A stretch of DNA of 64,000 nucleotides from Phyllostachys edulis (GCA_036346405.1 CM070546.1:96222955-96286954); one strand, 5' to 3'; positions 35,481 through 47,085 are shown, counted from the first letter of the stretch. The notes: generated from the letters alone by a model not told the origin. Numbers and translations: made by a program.

Positions 35481-37660
35481 ACACCAAAAATGAGTGGCGT
35501 CGACGAGGCAGCAAACTCTAGTCGAGGCAGACGCTTGTTTTCCACTCGAGGAGGCAGAGGGGTAGCCGCGGCCACTCGACGAGGCAGAGGGGCAACCACG
35601 GCCCCTCCAGGAGGCAGTGGGGCAGCCACGGCCCCTCCAGGAGGCAGTGGGGCAGCCGTGGCCACTAGACGAGGTAGAGGGGCAGCCACGGCCCCTCCAG
35701 GAGGCAGTGGGGCAGCCGCGGCCCCTCGAGGGGGCAGGGGGGGTCTACCTCTAGTAGATCAGGCTCCTGTACCCCGCAGCCCTCACGTGCTGATGATGTG
35801 GAGCGTGAGGCGGAGGGTGAGGAGGAAGAGCAACACCTTGAGGCGGAGGGTGAGGAGGATGAGCACCATGAGGTACAAGAATATTGGATGCGAGGACTGC
35901 AACACCGCCACGACGACCAACCCGAGAGGAGGAGAAGATCATCGTTCTGTTGGCGACACGTAAATCTTGTTTACACTTTCACTAATTTAGCCCACTTACT
36001 TGCATACCTAAAAAACTAATATGCGAGCAATGGCGAGAAGAAGGCGGGGTGACAAACGAGACTTCGAACGGCATAATTGGCGTGTTGCTTCGATGGCACT
36101 TCCTGGGTTGGTCACATCTGAGGACGGCGGAGCTGCATGGACATGGTGCCACTCACAGGTCAGCTGCAGATCCGCCACAACAAGAAGAGAGGTTCCATTT
36201 GACAAATTGCTTGCGGTGGTGGAGGAAAGTTTTTGGGTAAGTGACTAAATATTCAAATCTGCTTTTATGTGTTCCTATGCATGTTAGGGTTGATTTGGCC
36301 CCAATGTTCAATCACCTAACGACAACCACTATTTAACTCAAAGATTAATTTTTTCCAAAGTATTAATACAAACTAGATCACTAAACAACCATACTTAACT
36401 TACGGTAGATTAGGCTAGTTTTGCTCAATCTATTCATGTTCTGGATAGTTATCTTAATTGTGACGCATAACTAAATCATCATCAACTATTTATTAGTCGG
36501 TACATGGCTAAAAATGGTAGTTTTCGCCCAAAGACCTATCTAAATTGCACAAGGAGTACTAACATTTTGAAGAACACAGAAGCCATTTGAGGACAAAGTC
36601 GATATTTTGTGTTTTTATGCAAACCTAACCTAGCTAATCTCACTTGTTTGGTACTAAAACTTCAAGTAGTCGACATGTTTAATTTACCTCTTTTGGATGT
36701 TTAGTAGCCAAGTAATAAATGTCAACTAACTTAATCATCTTATTCTTTATCAATTCCTTTTCGCTTTCATCAACTAACTTAATCATCTTATTCTTTATCA
36801 ATTCTTTATTCTTTGATTGTAGTGGTGGTTTCGATGGGTCGATTTGGACAGAAGTCGATTCCAAAGAGTGCTTCGTAATTGTGTTAAGAAGCTCATCCCA
36901 CGATGTTCTCTGACACGCATCCAAGCGGTGATCTGTTACCACACACAAGTGCTTCGACAATGATTCATAGGGCGGACGCCGCCAAACGATATCACTTTAG
37001 ACGAGTACATGCAGTAACCAAGCGAACAAACGATGTCCTTGATTACAATCAATTCTAGTTTATTCATATTTAACACTTGGTTAATTTAGGCAATACCTTG
37101 GTGGGCCCCGAAGTGTGAAGATGCATGGCGCAGATTCTCCGAGACAGTGGTGCAATGAACGATGGTTGCGAGCCTCTCGTCTTTGCTAGGGAGCGGCAAT
37201 TGTTGATGGACGGACAAAGACATCGTCAAGGCAGCTCCTCCATGGCTCGTTACAAGAAGAACCTGGTAGGTCAACATGTTCATATTGATTGTATGTTGCA
37301 GATACATATTTATTGACCGCCGTGGTTTTTTTGGGTGCAGGAAAAGAAAAAGCAGAGGCCTGTCTCCGATATGGAGGCATATGTAGAAGCTAGGAGGGTG
37401 ATCAGGAGGGCACCTTGTGCAGCCAGAGTAGCGCGCGACAGAGCACTTGGTACGATTTCTGATCATTTTGTCCCTGATGATTTCCGCTCCCTGATGATTT
37501 TGTCCAACAGGCTGCATATACTGATGCTGCTAAGGAGATTCATGGCCCGGAGTACGACGTCATGAATTCGCCACTAGACGCGAAAGTCTTTGTGTACAAA
37601 GTCGGCAAGGGAAGAAACATGGTCGCTTTCTTCATGGGTGCCGCTACATTAGCACACCGA
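35481..37660 (+). pseudogene. Second CACTA gene, probably Ptta/En/Spm (TNPA-like) protein, fragmentary
   Basis: The first exon (35481-35959, ATG at 35490) encodes a Gly/Arg/Ala/Pro-rich repeat tail. Downstream blocks separated by GT-AG-like introns read RRRRGDKRDFERHNWR (about 36030), CVKKLIPRCSLTRIQAV (about 36880), EDAWRRFSE (about 37120), EAYVEARRVIRRAP (about 37378) and YTDAAKEIHGPEYDV (about 37520). The layout (basic N-terminus, long helical middle, final glycine-rich block) suits the second En/Spm-type protein, which binds the subterminal motifs in the known systems. Stops interrupt it. The identification rests mainly on position and general resemblance. Confidence 0.55.
35540..35750 (+). 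repeat. 30-bp coding minisatellite in the second CACTA gene
   Basis: Six to seven tandem units alternate GAGGCAGAGGGGCAGCC and GAGGCAGTGGGGCAGCC cores. They encode repeats such as ATAPPGGSGA and ATRRGRGA. The unit length is a multiple of three, so the reading frame is kept. Confidence 0.9.
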
Positions 37661-37869
37661 CCACCCTCTCCGAGGTCCGATCCATGAGTCTTTGATCAAC
37701 TCGATGAGGTACACATTCAATGTCGACAACAACCACCATCACATGTTTCCGAGTCTCGGTTTTCTCGACTTTGAGACGAGGTCAAAGAGGAAATTGAGGC
37801 TAGATAAATGTTAGAGCAAATGCTCATGCGAGTTAGTTGGGCGTGGTAGTACAATAACAAAGTAATATG

Positions 37870-37872
<3 letters not shown>

Positions 37873-37919
<47 letters not shown>
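37873..37919. repeat. (AT)n microsatellite
   Basis: About 47 bases of perfect AT dinucleotide. Confidence 0.97.
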
Positions 37920-37922
<3 letters not shown>

Positions 37923-38907
37923 TACTTGGCTAATGTATGACAATGTGCAAACAAATATCAGTACTCGGGACCGGACTCGACCTAATGCCTCTCCGTCGGG
38001 GAACCATTGCCTCACTTATCTGCTCCTGTTAGTAATCGCATCTTGATTATTATATTGTTAGTCTCTTATGAGTGCTTGATTCGTAATACATTGAAATGAC
38101 ATGCAATGTACTTATTGGTCGCTCTCGCAAATTTCTTATAATGCGATTTCTTATGAAAATCTGAGGAATGGCGGGATCGGTTGCCGATCGCTAATCCGAA
38201 GATGCCGGTGCACATGTTGAAGATCATGTGAATGCATCCATCGCCGAGAGGTCACCACCAGTGCTTGCTATTTTATGATCTACTAAAAGGATACCAATAT
38301 TAGAAAACATTCACAATCGGTGATTGCTAAAAATGGAAAAAATGGCTTCATATATAACTAATTCTCTATATCTATATCATAAATTCTTTTGAAATGTGTC
38401 AACATATAATAATTTGTATGTACACTCCTTTGTATGAATTTGATGATAAGTGCTTGAGACATAAATGTTGATCAGTAGTTCACAATGACAAAATTTTGAG
38501 AGTTGCAGTAAATGATCAATTAGGCCACAAGCTAGCTGGCCCACACCCCAGGCATGCCCTTAACTGATTTGCCATGTTATTAGGTTGCTCATCATGATTT
38601 AAAGGAATTTTTTTGCTTTGTCAATAGTTTGGTTAATTATCTTTTCATGTATCAATTCCTAACTTTTGTTGTAACATGGCACTAATATTAAGTTTTGCTC
38701 TATCTGCAGAACTTTGAAAATGATGCTCTTATGCACTAAGATTGAAGCAGAAATTTGCATGCAAATGGTTGTAGTGATACTTGTTATTTGGAACTGCTAT
38801 ATGTATAATAATGCCTTATGCTTACATTTTGAACTTGATCTTGAATGTTGTGAGCTCGAACCGTTATGATGTCTTTTGTTTGATCTATACATTTATATAT
38901 ACATATA

Positions 38908-39055
38908 TTGTGGAATGGATGGATGGATGGATTATTTGATTGCTGTGGAATGGATGGATGGATGGACTGATTATTTGACTGCTGTGGAATGGATGGATTG
39001 ATTATTTGACTGTTGTGGAATGGATGGATTGATTATTTGATTGCTGTGGAATGGA
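38908..39055. repeat. Tandem repeat with (GGAT)n cores
   Basis: Four units each contain TGTGGAATGGATGGAT and GATTATTTGA (or a one-base variant). They shorten from about 46 to 35 bp by loss of GGAT words. Confidence 0.9.
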
Positions 39056-39094
39056 TTTTAAATGAATTTGTGAGAATTCGGGTGCAAAGAGTTT

Positions 39095-39605
39095 GTCGAT
39101 TTCCCGAGTGCCTCATCGATTTACCGAGTGTTTGGCACTTGGGAAATAGACCAAAGTTTCAGTGTTGACACTCGGAAAGAGACAAAACTTTCCCGAGTGT
39201 CGACACTCGGAAATTGAAACTTCGAAAACGACAAAAAAGTTTCCCGAGTGTAGACACTCGGGAAAACTTGACCCGTGGCAATTTCCTGCGGATCCGTCGG
39301 AAGATTTCCCGAGTGTTTTTGGACCGTATTCCCGAGTGTTAACACTCGGTAATAGTTCCCGTTACGGCTGGAGAAACCGTTCAGCGGGGTTTTTCCCCGA
39401 GTGTCGACATTTCCCGAGTGTCTACGGATACACTCGGTAAATATATATTTCCCGAGTGTAACACTCGGGAAACCGTTTTTCTCCCGAGTACGCTATCCCG
39501 AGTGCTTTTTCCCGAGTGTGACACTCGGGAAATATGTTTCCCGAGTGTTTCGCCCACTTTCCCGAGTGTTTTTGGCACTCGGGAAAAATCCTGTCTCTGG
39601 TAGTG
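39095..39605. repeat. CACTA right subterminal motif array and terminal repeat
   Basis: More than fifteen copies of CCCGAGTGT or ACACTCGG occur in both orientations, ending with the inverted terminal repeat TCTGGTAGTG at 39596-39605. This array is longer than the left one. Confidence 0.92.
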
Positions 39606-39608
39606 ATA

Positions 39609-39890
39609 GTACCTTAGCACATTGAGCCACTGTCCCTTAGCTTGGTTTGCGCCACGACCTCGACTCCATTGAGGCACTTGGCCGGGCTCCACCAAGGCCC
39701 ACATCACCCCTCTACCGCTACTTCGCGCCCTTTGTTCCACCGTCATGTTCGGCAAGCTCTGTTATGGCTCTCGTCGCACCTCTTCTCGTGCTTGGCTAGT
39801 CGGCTCTACCGCCCCATTGGTAGAGCCCATTGCTGTCCATGTTGCGCCTCCGCCTTCTTGCTTGGCTTGTGCCGCATCCTCAGATATATG
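39609..39890. other. Spacer between the CACTA element and the MITE
   Basis: No feature was recognised in this short stretch. Confidence 0.5.
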
Positions 39891-40487
39891 TAGGGATGGA
39901 AAATGGTAAAGGATAATCCGTTTTATCCGATATTCGTATCCTAGAAAACGCAAATGTGGTAAGTAAAATCCGCATTCGAATGAAAAATGAATACTATCCG
40001 AAAAAATGGATATTATTCGTATCCGGGAAAAAACCGGATAGTATCTGGAAAAAACGAATACTATCTGTTTTTCCCAGATACGAATACTATCGTTTTTTTT
40101 CCCAGATATGAATACAAATATTATCCCTTTTTTCCGGATACGAATACGAATACTATCCGTTTTTTTCCCGAATACGAATACAAATACGAATACTATCTGC
40201 TTTTTTTTTCCAGAGCGTTTCTGTTTCGACGGGGTCTTGATTCGGTGCCGAATCTATGGCTGTTGGGTGTTGCTACGACTCGTGTAAACAGTAGACTATA
40301 AGCATGTAGTCATGTTACATAAATTTGTTTTACCGAGATTTGTCGCAAAAGTTGTAGGATATTCGCATTCGACCGAATTGAGTGAATATTCGATTCGAAT
40401 TCGTATTCGTTACGACATTCGATTCGTATTCGTATTCGAGAATGTTCGAATTCGTATTCGAGACTATTCCATCCGTTTCCATCCCTA
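39891..40487. mobile_element. hAT-type MITE (597 bp)
   Basis: It starts TAGGGATGGAAA and ends TTTCCATCCCTA, an inverted repeat of 12 bases. The interior is made of diverged copies of GAATACTATCCG, GAATACGAATAC and TTCGTATTCG. It has no coding content. The left 8-mer is GATATATG (39883-39890). The right 8-mer is GGTAT (40488-40492) plus ATG (45148-45150) once the later Copia element is removed, matching at 7 of 8. An 8-bp duplication and this terminus fit a hAT-mobilised element. Confidence 0.85.
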
Positions 40488-40492
40488 GGTAT

Positions 40493-40623
40493 TGTTAGAG
40501 ATATGTGTATAGTGTGTTATTCCCTATGGTTATGAGGGGTTATTTGCATATTCACCTCTTGTACTTTGTGTATATATATTAGCCCATTGGCCTCATGATG
40601 AATAAAAGTTGCTATTCCTAACA
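40493..40623 (+). repeat. 5' LTR (131 bp)
   Basis: It contains the TATA-like TGTATATATATTAG and ends directly before the initiator Met-tRNA primer site. Confidence 0.94.
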
Positions 40624-41289
40624 TGGTATCAGAGCCAATTAGTTTTTCCCCCGGACGTGCAACTCGTCCTCCCTTGCCCTTGCCCTAGCCGCCGCCGCCG
40701 GCTTCCCTCCCCCCTCTCTGTATCAGGCCATCACCAGCCGCCGCCATCACTCACGGTTGCTTGGGGTCGGTGTCGCCTGTGCACCTCGTCGGCCGCTCAC
40801 TTGAGCCGGCCGCTTCGCCGGATCTGTTCTTGTGGCGCCCTCTGCTACCGCCTCTGGTCGTGTCTAGTCTTGGCGCGCCAGCGCCTCGTCGCCGCCTCCG
40901 GCCTTGGCCGCGCCAGCCGCCTCGTCGCCGCCTCACCGGCCTCGGCGCGCCGCGAGACTCGTCCCGCCTCACTCACCTCGGCGGCGCCCACGCGCCTCGT
41001 TGCGCTTCACCGGCCTCGGCCGCGCTAGTGCGCCTCGTCGGCCTCGCTCTTTCCTCTCCCGGACACGCCGGCCTTTGGAGGCGGAGCTCTCCGTCGCCGG
41101 GCCACCGCCTCGCCGCCTCTGCCCCTTCGCCGCCGCCGTCGCCGCCGCTCGACAGGGGATCGGGAACCCTAAAGTTCCTCCCCACCCCCGTGCGTGCTGC
41201 TATAGGCTTATAGCCGGCCACCATCGCTTGGTCACCGCCCAAAAAAAAAAAAAAAAGGAAAAAACGTAGTTTAACTGGCCGTCTGTCTA

Positions 41290-44200
41290 GCGCCGCCTAC
41301 CAATGACTTTTGTTCCATCTGTTGTGATCCCATTCTCGGGAACGAAGCTCCTGAGTGGTGCTGGTCTAATGCCACTCCCCTCCGTGCTCGCCGCCCGTCC
41401 AACTGCTACATCGACGCCTGCCTCCTCCAGCGGCTGCCACAGGTGGTGGTGGCCGCCCTTCATCTGGCGATGGCCGTCCTCACTGCTCCTACTACAACAA
41501 GGTCGGCCACGTTGAGTCCCAGTGCTATAAGAAGCAGTGGCATCTTTCATGCCGTTCTTCTACTAGCACTCGCATCGGTGCTTTACATCGATGTTCGCCG
41601 ACTTCTTCAGCAGCTTCTTTCATCGAGCAGAGATAGCGAGACTTGGCGCTTTGCTTGCCGCTTCGTGTTCTCCTCAATAGGTTCTGCAGCTTCTACATCG
41701 ACGCTCGCGCCGACTCCTTCAGCAGCTTCTCATCGAAAGAGATAGCCGACTTCGATGCTCGCTTGCCGCTTGTAGGTTCTCCTCGGCAGTTCTCGCGGGT
41801 TCGCCATCGACTCTTCGGGCACTATGAAACCACCACCTCCACAATCGAGCACCTTCCCGTGGATTCTTGATTCTCGAGCATCTGCTCACATGACTCTGAT
41901 CCTTCCACTGCCTTTCATTACACCTCTTGATTCTCCTCCAAGATTCTTACTATCGATGGTACATCTCTTCGTCTCGGTCGAGGATCTCTTAGCAACTCAT
42001 CTTTTCATGTTCCTTCATTGCTCATGTTCCTCGCCTTACCATGCTGACTTCTTCTGCACGGGCATTCATCGACCTTGGTTATCGGGTCATTCTCGACTCG
42101 ACTCTTGTTGTGTTCAGACCGCCACACGGAGCTCGGTTGGTTCTGGCCCTCGGCGCCTTGACTCATAGCGTCTCTGAGAGCTTGACTGGCTTCACCTTCC
42201 TTCTGCTGCCCCCGTCGCCGCCAGTCTCTCCGCTTCTGCTACTCCGTCTAGCAGCTCTTTCCAGCGAAGGGCATCACCGTCTTGGCCATCTGTGTGGATC
42301 TCGTCTGTCGTCCTTAGTTTGTCGTGGTCTTCGGGTGCATGCCTCAGAGACGGTCTTTAGATTGTCGTATGTAAGTTAGGTAAACAGATTCACTTCCTTA
42401 TCCTCATAGTGAGTCTGTCTCAAATATTCTTTTGATCTTGTTCATTCGGATGTTTGGGGTCCGGCTCCATTCGCTTCAAAAGGGGTCATCGATATTATAT
42501 CATATTTATAGATGATTTCTCTCGCCACACTTGGATATATTTCATGTCTTCTCGTAGTGAGGCCTTGTCTATCTATAAACAATTTGCCACTATGGTTCAC
42601 ACACGCTTCTCCACCCCTATTCAGTATCTTTAGGTCGACTCTCTCGACGAGTACCTCTCTCGTTACTGCGCAGCTTCCTTGCCGAAAGGTGGCACTCTCG
42701 CTTCGATTCTCTTGTCCCGGTGCTCATGCTCGTAATGGTGTAGCCGAGCGTAAGCATCGTCACCTCCTTGAGACGGCTCGTGCGATGATTGCCGCCTATT
42801 CCACCTCACTTTTGGGCCGAGGTCGTTTCCATCGCCACCTATCTCGCCAACATCCAGCCCTCTTACGCTCTTGAGGTGCGATCCTGTTGAGCGCCTTTGT
42901 GGTCTTCTTCCGACTACTCGCCCTTAAATGCTTTGGTCAGATTTGCTACGCTCTCCTCGCCCGAGAACGCACTCAAACCGACTACTCACCGTCTGAGTGT
43001 GTCTTTACGGGATACAATGCCGAGCACAAGGGCTATCGGTCTTTGGGATCTGTTATCGACGGATGCGATTTCTCGATGTGACTTTCGACGAGTCTCATCC
43101 CTTCTACCCACATCCCGCCTCTCCTTCGGCTTCCTCTGTGGAGTCTCCGCCCTTTTGACCTTTTCAGATACACCTATATCTGCTTTGCCCTCGCCCACCC
43201 GTCCCCATCGAAGTCTCCACATATTCCTCCTATGGCCTCTCCGCCATTATGCCACCGCCGTCTCCTGCGCTCCTCGTGGCTCCCCCACTACACTCGTCTA
43301 CACTCGTCGACCTCGTATTGAGGATCTTCCAGATGAGCTATCTTCTCCTGATGTTCCATCTTCTTCTGATGCTTCATCTTCCCCTAATGGGCCATCTTCT
43401 CCTCACTACGCTCTCCGCGATCGCCAGTCGATTCGGCCCCCTGTCCGTTTTGGTTTTGCTGGTGTAGCTACTCGTGAACCTGTCTCCTACCGGGATGCTG
43501 TTACTCACCCTGAGTGGCAGCATGCCATGCCTGAGGAGATTGCTGCTCTCGAGCGTACTGGTACTTGGGATCTTGTTCCCTTTCCGTCTCACTCTCATCC
43601 CATCACGTATAAGTGGGTTTATAAGATTAAGACTCGCTCTGATGGCTCTCTTGAGCACTATAAGGCGCGTCTTGTTGCTCGTGGCTTCCAGCAGGAGCAT
43701 GGTCGTGACTACGACGAGACTTTTGCTCCTGTGGCCCATATGACCACTGTCCGCACTCTTCTTTCGGTGGCATCTGTTTGCCACTAGTCTGTTTCTCAGC
43801 TTGATGTCAAGAATGCCTTTCTTAATGGCGAGTTGCGTGAGGAGGTCTACATGCATCCGCCACCTGGGTATTCTGTTCCTGAGGGCATGGTCTGTCGCCT
43901 TCGTCGCTCTCTCTATGGCCTTAAGCAAGCCCCTCGTACTTGGTTTGAGCGCTTCTCCTCTGTGATCTCTGCTGCTAGTTTTCCAGCTAGTGATCATGAT
44001 CCTACGCTCTTTGCCCATACTTCGTCTCGCGGTCGGACTCTTCTTCTTCTGTATGTTGATGATATGATCATTACAGGAGATGATTCTGAGTACATTGCCT
44101 TTGTCAAGACTTGTCTTAGTGAGCAGTTCCTTATGTCGGATCTTGGTCCTCTTCGTTACTTCCTTAGGATTGAGGTTACTTCCACTCCGGATGGTTTCTT

Positions 44201-44993
44201 TATGTCCCAAGAGAAGTATATTCAGATCTTCTTGATCGCGCCTCTCTCATCGATCAACAGATCGCTGAGACTCCCATGGAGCTCAATGTTCACCTCGACT
44301 CTCGATGGCGAGCCTCTTTCGATCCGACTCGCCATCGCCATCTTGTTGGGAGTCTTGTCTACCTTGTCATTACTCGTCCGGATATCACTTATCCAGCTTC
44401 ATGTTCGAGTCGATTCGTTTCAGCTCCCACTCAGTCCGTTATGGCCACCTTCTTCGAGTTCTACGATACCTTCGTGGGACTATCTCTCGCCGTCTCTTCT
44501 TTCCACGCTCCATCTCGTTACAGCTTCAGGCTTATTCGGATGCTACTTGGGCTAGAGATCCCTCTGATCGCCGGTCTATCTCTGCTTACTGTGTTTTTCT
44601 TGGTGGTTCTCTCATTGCCTAGAAAACGAAGAAACAGACTGCAGTGTCTCGTTCGAGTGCAGAGGCTGAGTTGCAAGCTATGGCTCTCCTAACAGCAGAG
44701 ATTACTTGGCTACGGTGGTTACTTAAGGATTTTGGTGTTTCTGTCACTACACCGACTCCTCTCTTGTCAGACAGTACATGTGCTATCAGCATTGCCCGTG
44801 CCCTATGAAGCATGAGCTCACCAAGCATATTGGTGTTGATGCTTCCTTCATGAGGTCTTGTGTGCATGATCAGGTGATTGATCTTCAGTATGTGCCTTCA
44901 GAGCTTCAGATAGCGGATTTCTTCACAAAGGTCCAGACTCGAGCACAGCACGGCTTCTACCTCTCTAAACTCAGTGTTGTTGATCCACCATGA
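41290..44993 (+). pseudogene. Copia gag-pol of the short-LTR element, inactivated
   Basis: The gag part (about 41290-41780) is poorly preserved. The protease motif reads DSRASAHM at about 41870, with Arg where the family has the catalytic Gly. Integrase text lies at 42430-42870 (HSDVWGPAPF, IFIDDFSRHTWIYF) with frame changes. Reverse transcriptase is good from 43397 to 44220: ARLVARGFQQEHG, a stop after VASVCH at 43787, then LDVKNAFLNGELREEVYMHP, SLYGLKQAPRTWFERF and LLYVDDMIITGDD, the catalytic YVDD. RNase H at 44600-44993 reads SRSSAEAELQAMA and ADFFTKVQT, with an early stop. At least six disabling changes are visible. Confidence 0.93.
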
Positions 44994-45009
44994 GTTTGAG
45001 GGAGGGGGG

Positions 45010-45142
45010 TGTTAGAGATATGTATATAGTGTGTTATTCTCTATTGTTATGAGGGGTTATTTGTATATTCACCTTCTGTACTTTGTGTATATATATATTG
45101 GCCCATTCTCCTCATAATGAATGCAAGTTGCTATTCCTAACA
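45010..45142 (+). repeat. 3' LTR (133 bp)
   Basis: It is collinear with the 5' LTR, with scattered substitutions and one extra TA. It is preceded by the purine tract. Confidence 0.94.
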
Positions 45143-45307
45143 AGTGTATGCATCCATGAAGCATACAAGTACTTTATCTGAAGTCAGAATACAGCTTCAA
45201 ATTGATTTGTTTTCGTCTTATATATGAGCGCAGAATCTTAAGAGGAATTGCTCCTTCGAGCATGATCAGTCTATATTCCTTTCTCCACAATGCGCTCTCT
45301 CCTACAC

Positions 45308-45678
45308 GATTTTTTTTATTTAACCTTTTTTAAAATTTTATTTTAAAGTTAACCTCCGCGTACTTTATTTCCAATTCTAATCTCTTTGGTCACACTATCA
45401 TCCATAGTGTGACCAAACAACACTGTCACGTTAGCTTGTATTTGGGCAATCTCTTGTCACGCCACCACCCGTGGCGTGACAGTATTGTTTGGTCACGTCA
45501 CAACCAGTGGCGTGATAAAAAGCGCTATTTTGGAGACTTATCATGGCACGTGACAGTATTGTTTTGTCACGCCACGAGTGGTGATGTGACCAAAGGGGCT
45601 AGAATTAGAAATAAAGTGCACGAGTGGTTAACTTTAAAATAAAATTTTAAAAAAGGTTAAATAATAAAAAAAAAGTTC
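45308..45678. mobile_element. Mutator-type palindromic MITE (371 bp)
   Basis: The two arms are inverted repeats of about 130 bases: AACCTTTTTTAAAATTT, then TTTTAAAGTTAACC, ACTTTATTTC, AATTCTA and CTTTGGTCACA are met in the same order on the opposite strand from the right. A perfect 9-bp target duplication, CTCCTACAC, lies at 45299-45307 and 45679-45687, the length made by Mutator-like transposases. The centre holds further hairpins built on GTCACGCCAC and GTGGCGTGAC. It has no coding content. Confidence 0.94.
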
Positions 45679-45687
45679 CTCCTACAC

Positions 45688-46887
45688 CATCAGGGAATTA
45701 AACAACATGAAGGCGAAAAAAATCTCCAAAGCAAATGGGCAATTATAAGATGATGTACCTCGGTACAGTAGTTTTACTCCTGCCGTAAAAGAGAGAGTGC
45801 AGATCAAAGAGCAAAAGAATAATTGAATTTAAGAATTCACTGCTAGCAAGTCCAGATCAAGGCTTTGTCAATCAAACCTCTCCAGTAAAATCAAATCATT
45901 TCTAACAAATAGAAGCTGGAACAAAAAAAAGCTAGAATTATTTTTTACTGGTTAAGTTGAGCAGCATGGATGACAGGTTTCATGGCCTCTGCAGATTCAC
46001 CTCCTCCAGCTGCTGACCAATCTTTTTTAAAAAGCAGGGAAGTAAAAAAGTAGTACATTTCAAGGATGTGTACGCCATGCTACAAGAAATAAAGAGACGT
46101 CTTCTCACCTGCTTTGCACGTTCCTCGTGATGGCAAGAAACTCCTTGCGCCTCTCTGCCTTCTTGCCATCCTTCACCGACCGAGCTGCGTACTCCTGCCT
46201 CACGCCCTGGCCGTCGTGTGCCCTTAGCTAGCGCCCTCGCTTCACCCACTGCACAGGGCACTAAGTCGACGGTTGCTGCCCTTGCCGATCGACCCCCATC
46301 TTTGTGACGTTGTGTGTCCCACACACGCCATGCACATACAGAGGTGGTAGCCCCTTGTGGCATTATATCGAACAGGAGTGCGTCTTGCAGCATCCCCCTC
46401 AGGCTCGGATTATGGAGCCGCCTCACGCGCACTCACACGGCCAGCGGCTACAACAACTCGTGGGCCGGCCATACATGCGTCTACGGCGGCGCTCCAGGGC
46501 GTCGAGGCTAGGGGCAGCGCTGCAGGGGCGAGCCGCCGGCGGCGCGGCCTACCGGCAGTCAGCGTTGCACGGGAAAACCGCCGGCGGCGCGGCGTAGCGG
46601 CAGTCAGCGTTGCAGGGGATGCGGACCTTAATGCATCGACTAGTTTGGTGAGTATTCATTAATTGCAAACTAGTTCTAATTCTCAATTTGGCGCTGTTTC
46701 GTCACAAGAAGGAAAGAAAGAACATGTTTCGACTGAGGGAGGTAGGCCGGAAGAGAGAAAATGTCGCTCATGTACAGGGGGCCGTGAGTGCATCGTGTGC
46801 ATGGCCAAACGCATGGAGGTCCTATAGACATCGAGCACGACACATGGGGTTATGCCTCATGGGAAGGCTCCGGGGCATGTGGGCCGT
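45688..46887. other. Intergenic stretch, no gene recognised
   Basis: Bases 45690-46080 are AT-rich. Bases 46130-46640 are GC-rich and open in several frames without recognisable domains. A diverged tandem duplication of about 57 bp lies at about 46523-46620. Confidence 0.4.
46523..46620. repeat. GC-rich tandem duplication (about 57 bp)
   Basis: GCCGCCGGCGGCGCGGC and CGGCAGTCAGCGTTGCA occur twice in the same order, with one C/G change and short-length differences between the copies. Confidence 0.85.
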
Positions 46888-47085
46888 TAGTGCCGGATCT
46901 AGAACGAAATTGATCGGAGGTTCCTGAGACAAGATAAACCACGTTTGGCTGGGCTGTGACTTGAGATGTCCTCTTATGTTGGATTAGAAGTGTCCACATT
47001 ACATATATATAATTATATCTAAAGAAAAATGATTTTTGGATTCGATGTCTATGCACCCTGGTGTACTATAGTAGATCCGCCCCTG
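46888..47085. mobile_element. hAT-type MITE (198 bp)
   Basis: It starts TAGTGCCGGATCTA and ends TAGATCCGCCCCTG, an imperfect inverted repeat close to the CAGTGGCGGATCTA terminus common in grass hAT MITEs. The flanking 8-mers TGGGCCGT (46880-46887) and TAGGCTGT (47086-47093) match at 6 of 8, both differences being transitions. Confidence 0.75.

Larger units (their letters stand above)
37661..39060. other. CACTA interior, non-coding part
   Basis: This is AT-rich sequence between the second gene and the right subterminal array. It holds the (AT)n run and the GGAT repeats listed separately. No protein was recognised. Confidence 0.5.
27944..39605 (+). mobile_element. CACTA (En/Spm) DNA transposon, 11.66 kb, decayed
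   Basis: The left end starts CACTACCAGAATCG and the right end finishes TCTCTGGTAGTG, giving a 10-base terminal inverted repeat CACTACCAGA. The 3-bp target duplication ATA lies at 27941-27943 and 39606-39608. Many direct and inverted copies of TTCCCGAGTGT (and ACACTCGGGAA) sit in both subterminal regions, at about 27968-28160 and 39095-39590, as expected for binding sites of a TNPA-like protein. Inside, in the usual order, lie leader exons, a TNPD-type transposase (31772-35290) and a second gene (35481 to about 37660), all on the plus strand. Frameshifts and stops show that it no longer makes its own transposase, but its ends look intact. Confidence 0.97.
40493..45142 (+). mobile_element. Copia LTR retrotransposon with short LTRs, defective (4.65 kb)
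   Basis: LTRs of 131 bp (40493-40623) and 133 bp (45010-45142) start TGTTAGAGATATGT and end TTCCTAACA. A TGGTATCAGAGCCAAT primer site follows the first, and a TGAGTTTGAGGGAGGGGGG purine tract precedes the second. Protease, integrase, reverse transcriptase and RNase H lie in Copia order. Flanking 5-mers are GGTAT (40488-40492) and AGTGT (45143-45147), a target duplication with two transitions. The interior is broken by many stops and shifts. Confidence 0.95.

Noticed and set aside
38908..39605. Short regularly repeated words resembling a CRISPR-like array
   Set aside because: The GGAT repeats are ordinary slippage, and the CCCGAGTGT copies occur in both orientations with uneven spacing, as in CACTA subterminal regions; this is plant DNA.
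45409..45642. 77-codon frame at 45409-45642
   Set aside because: It lies wholly within the palindromic MITE, so its open frame is accidental.
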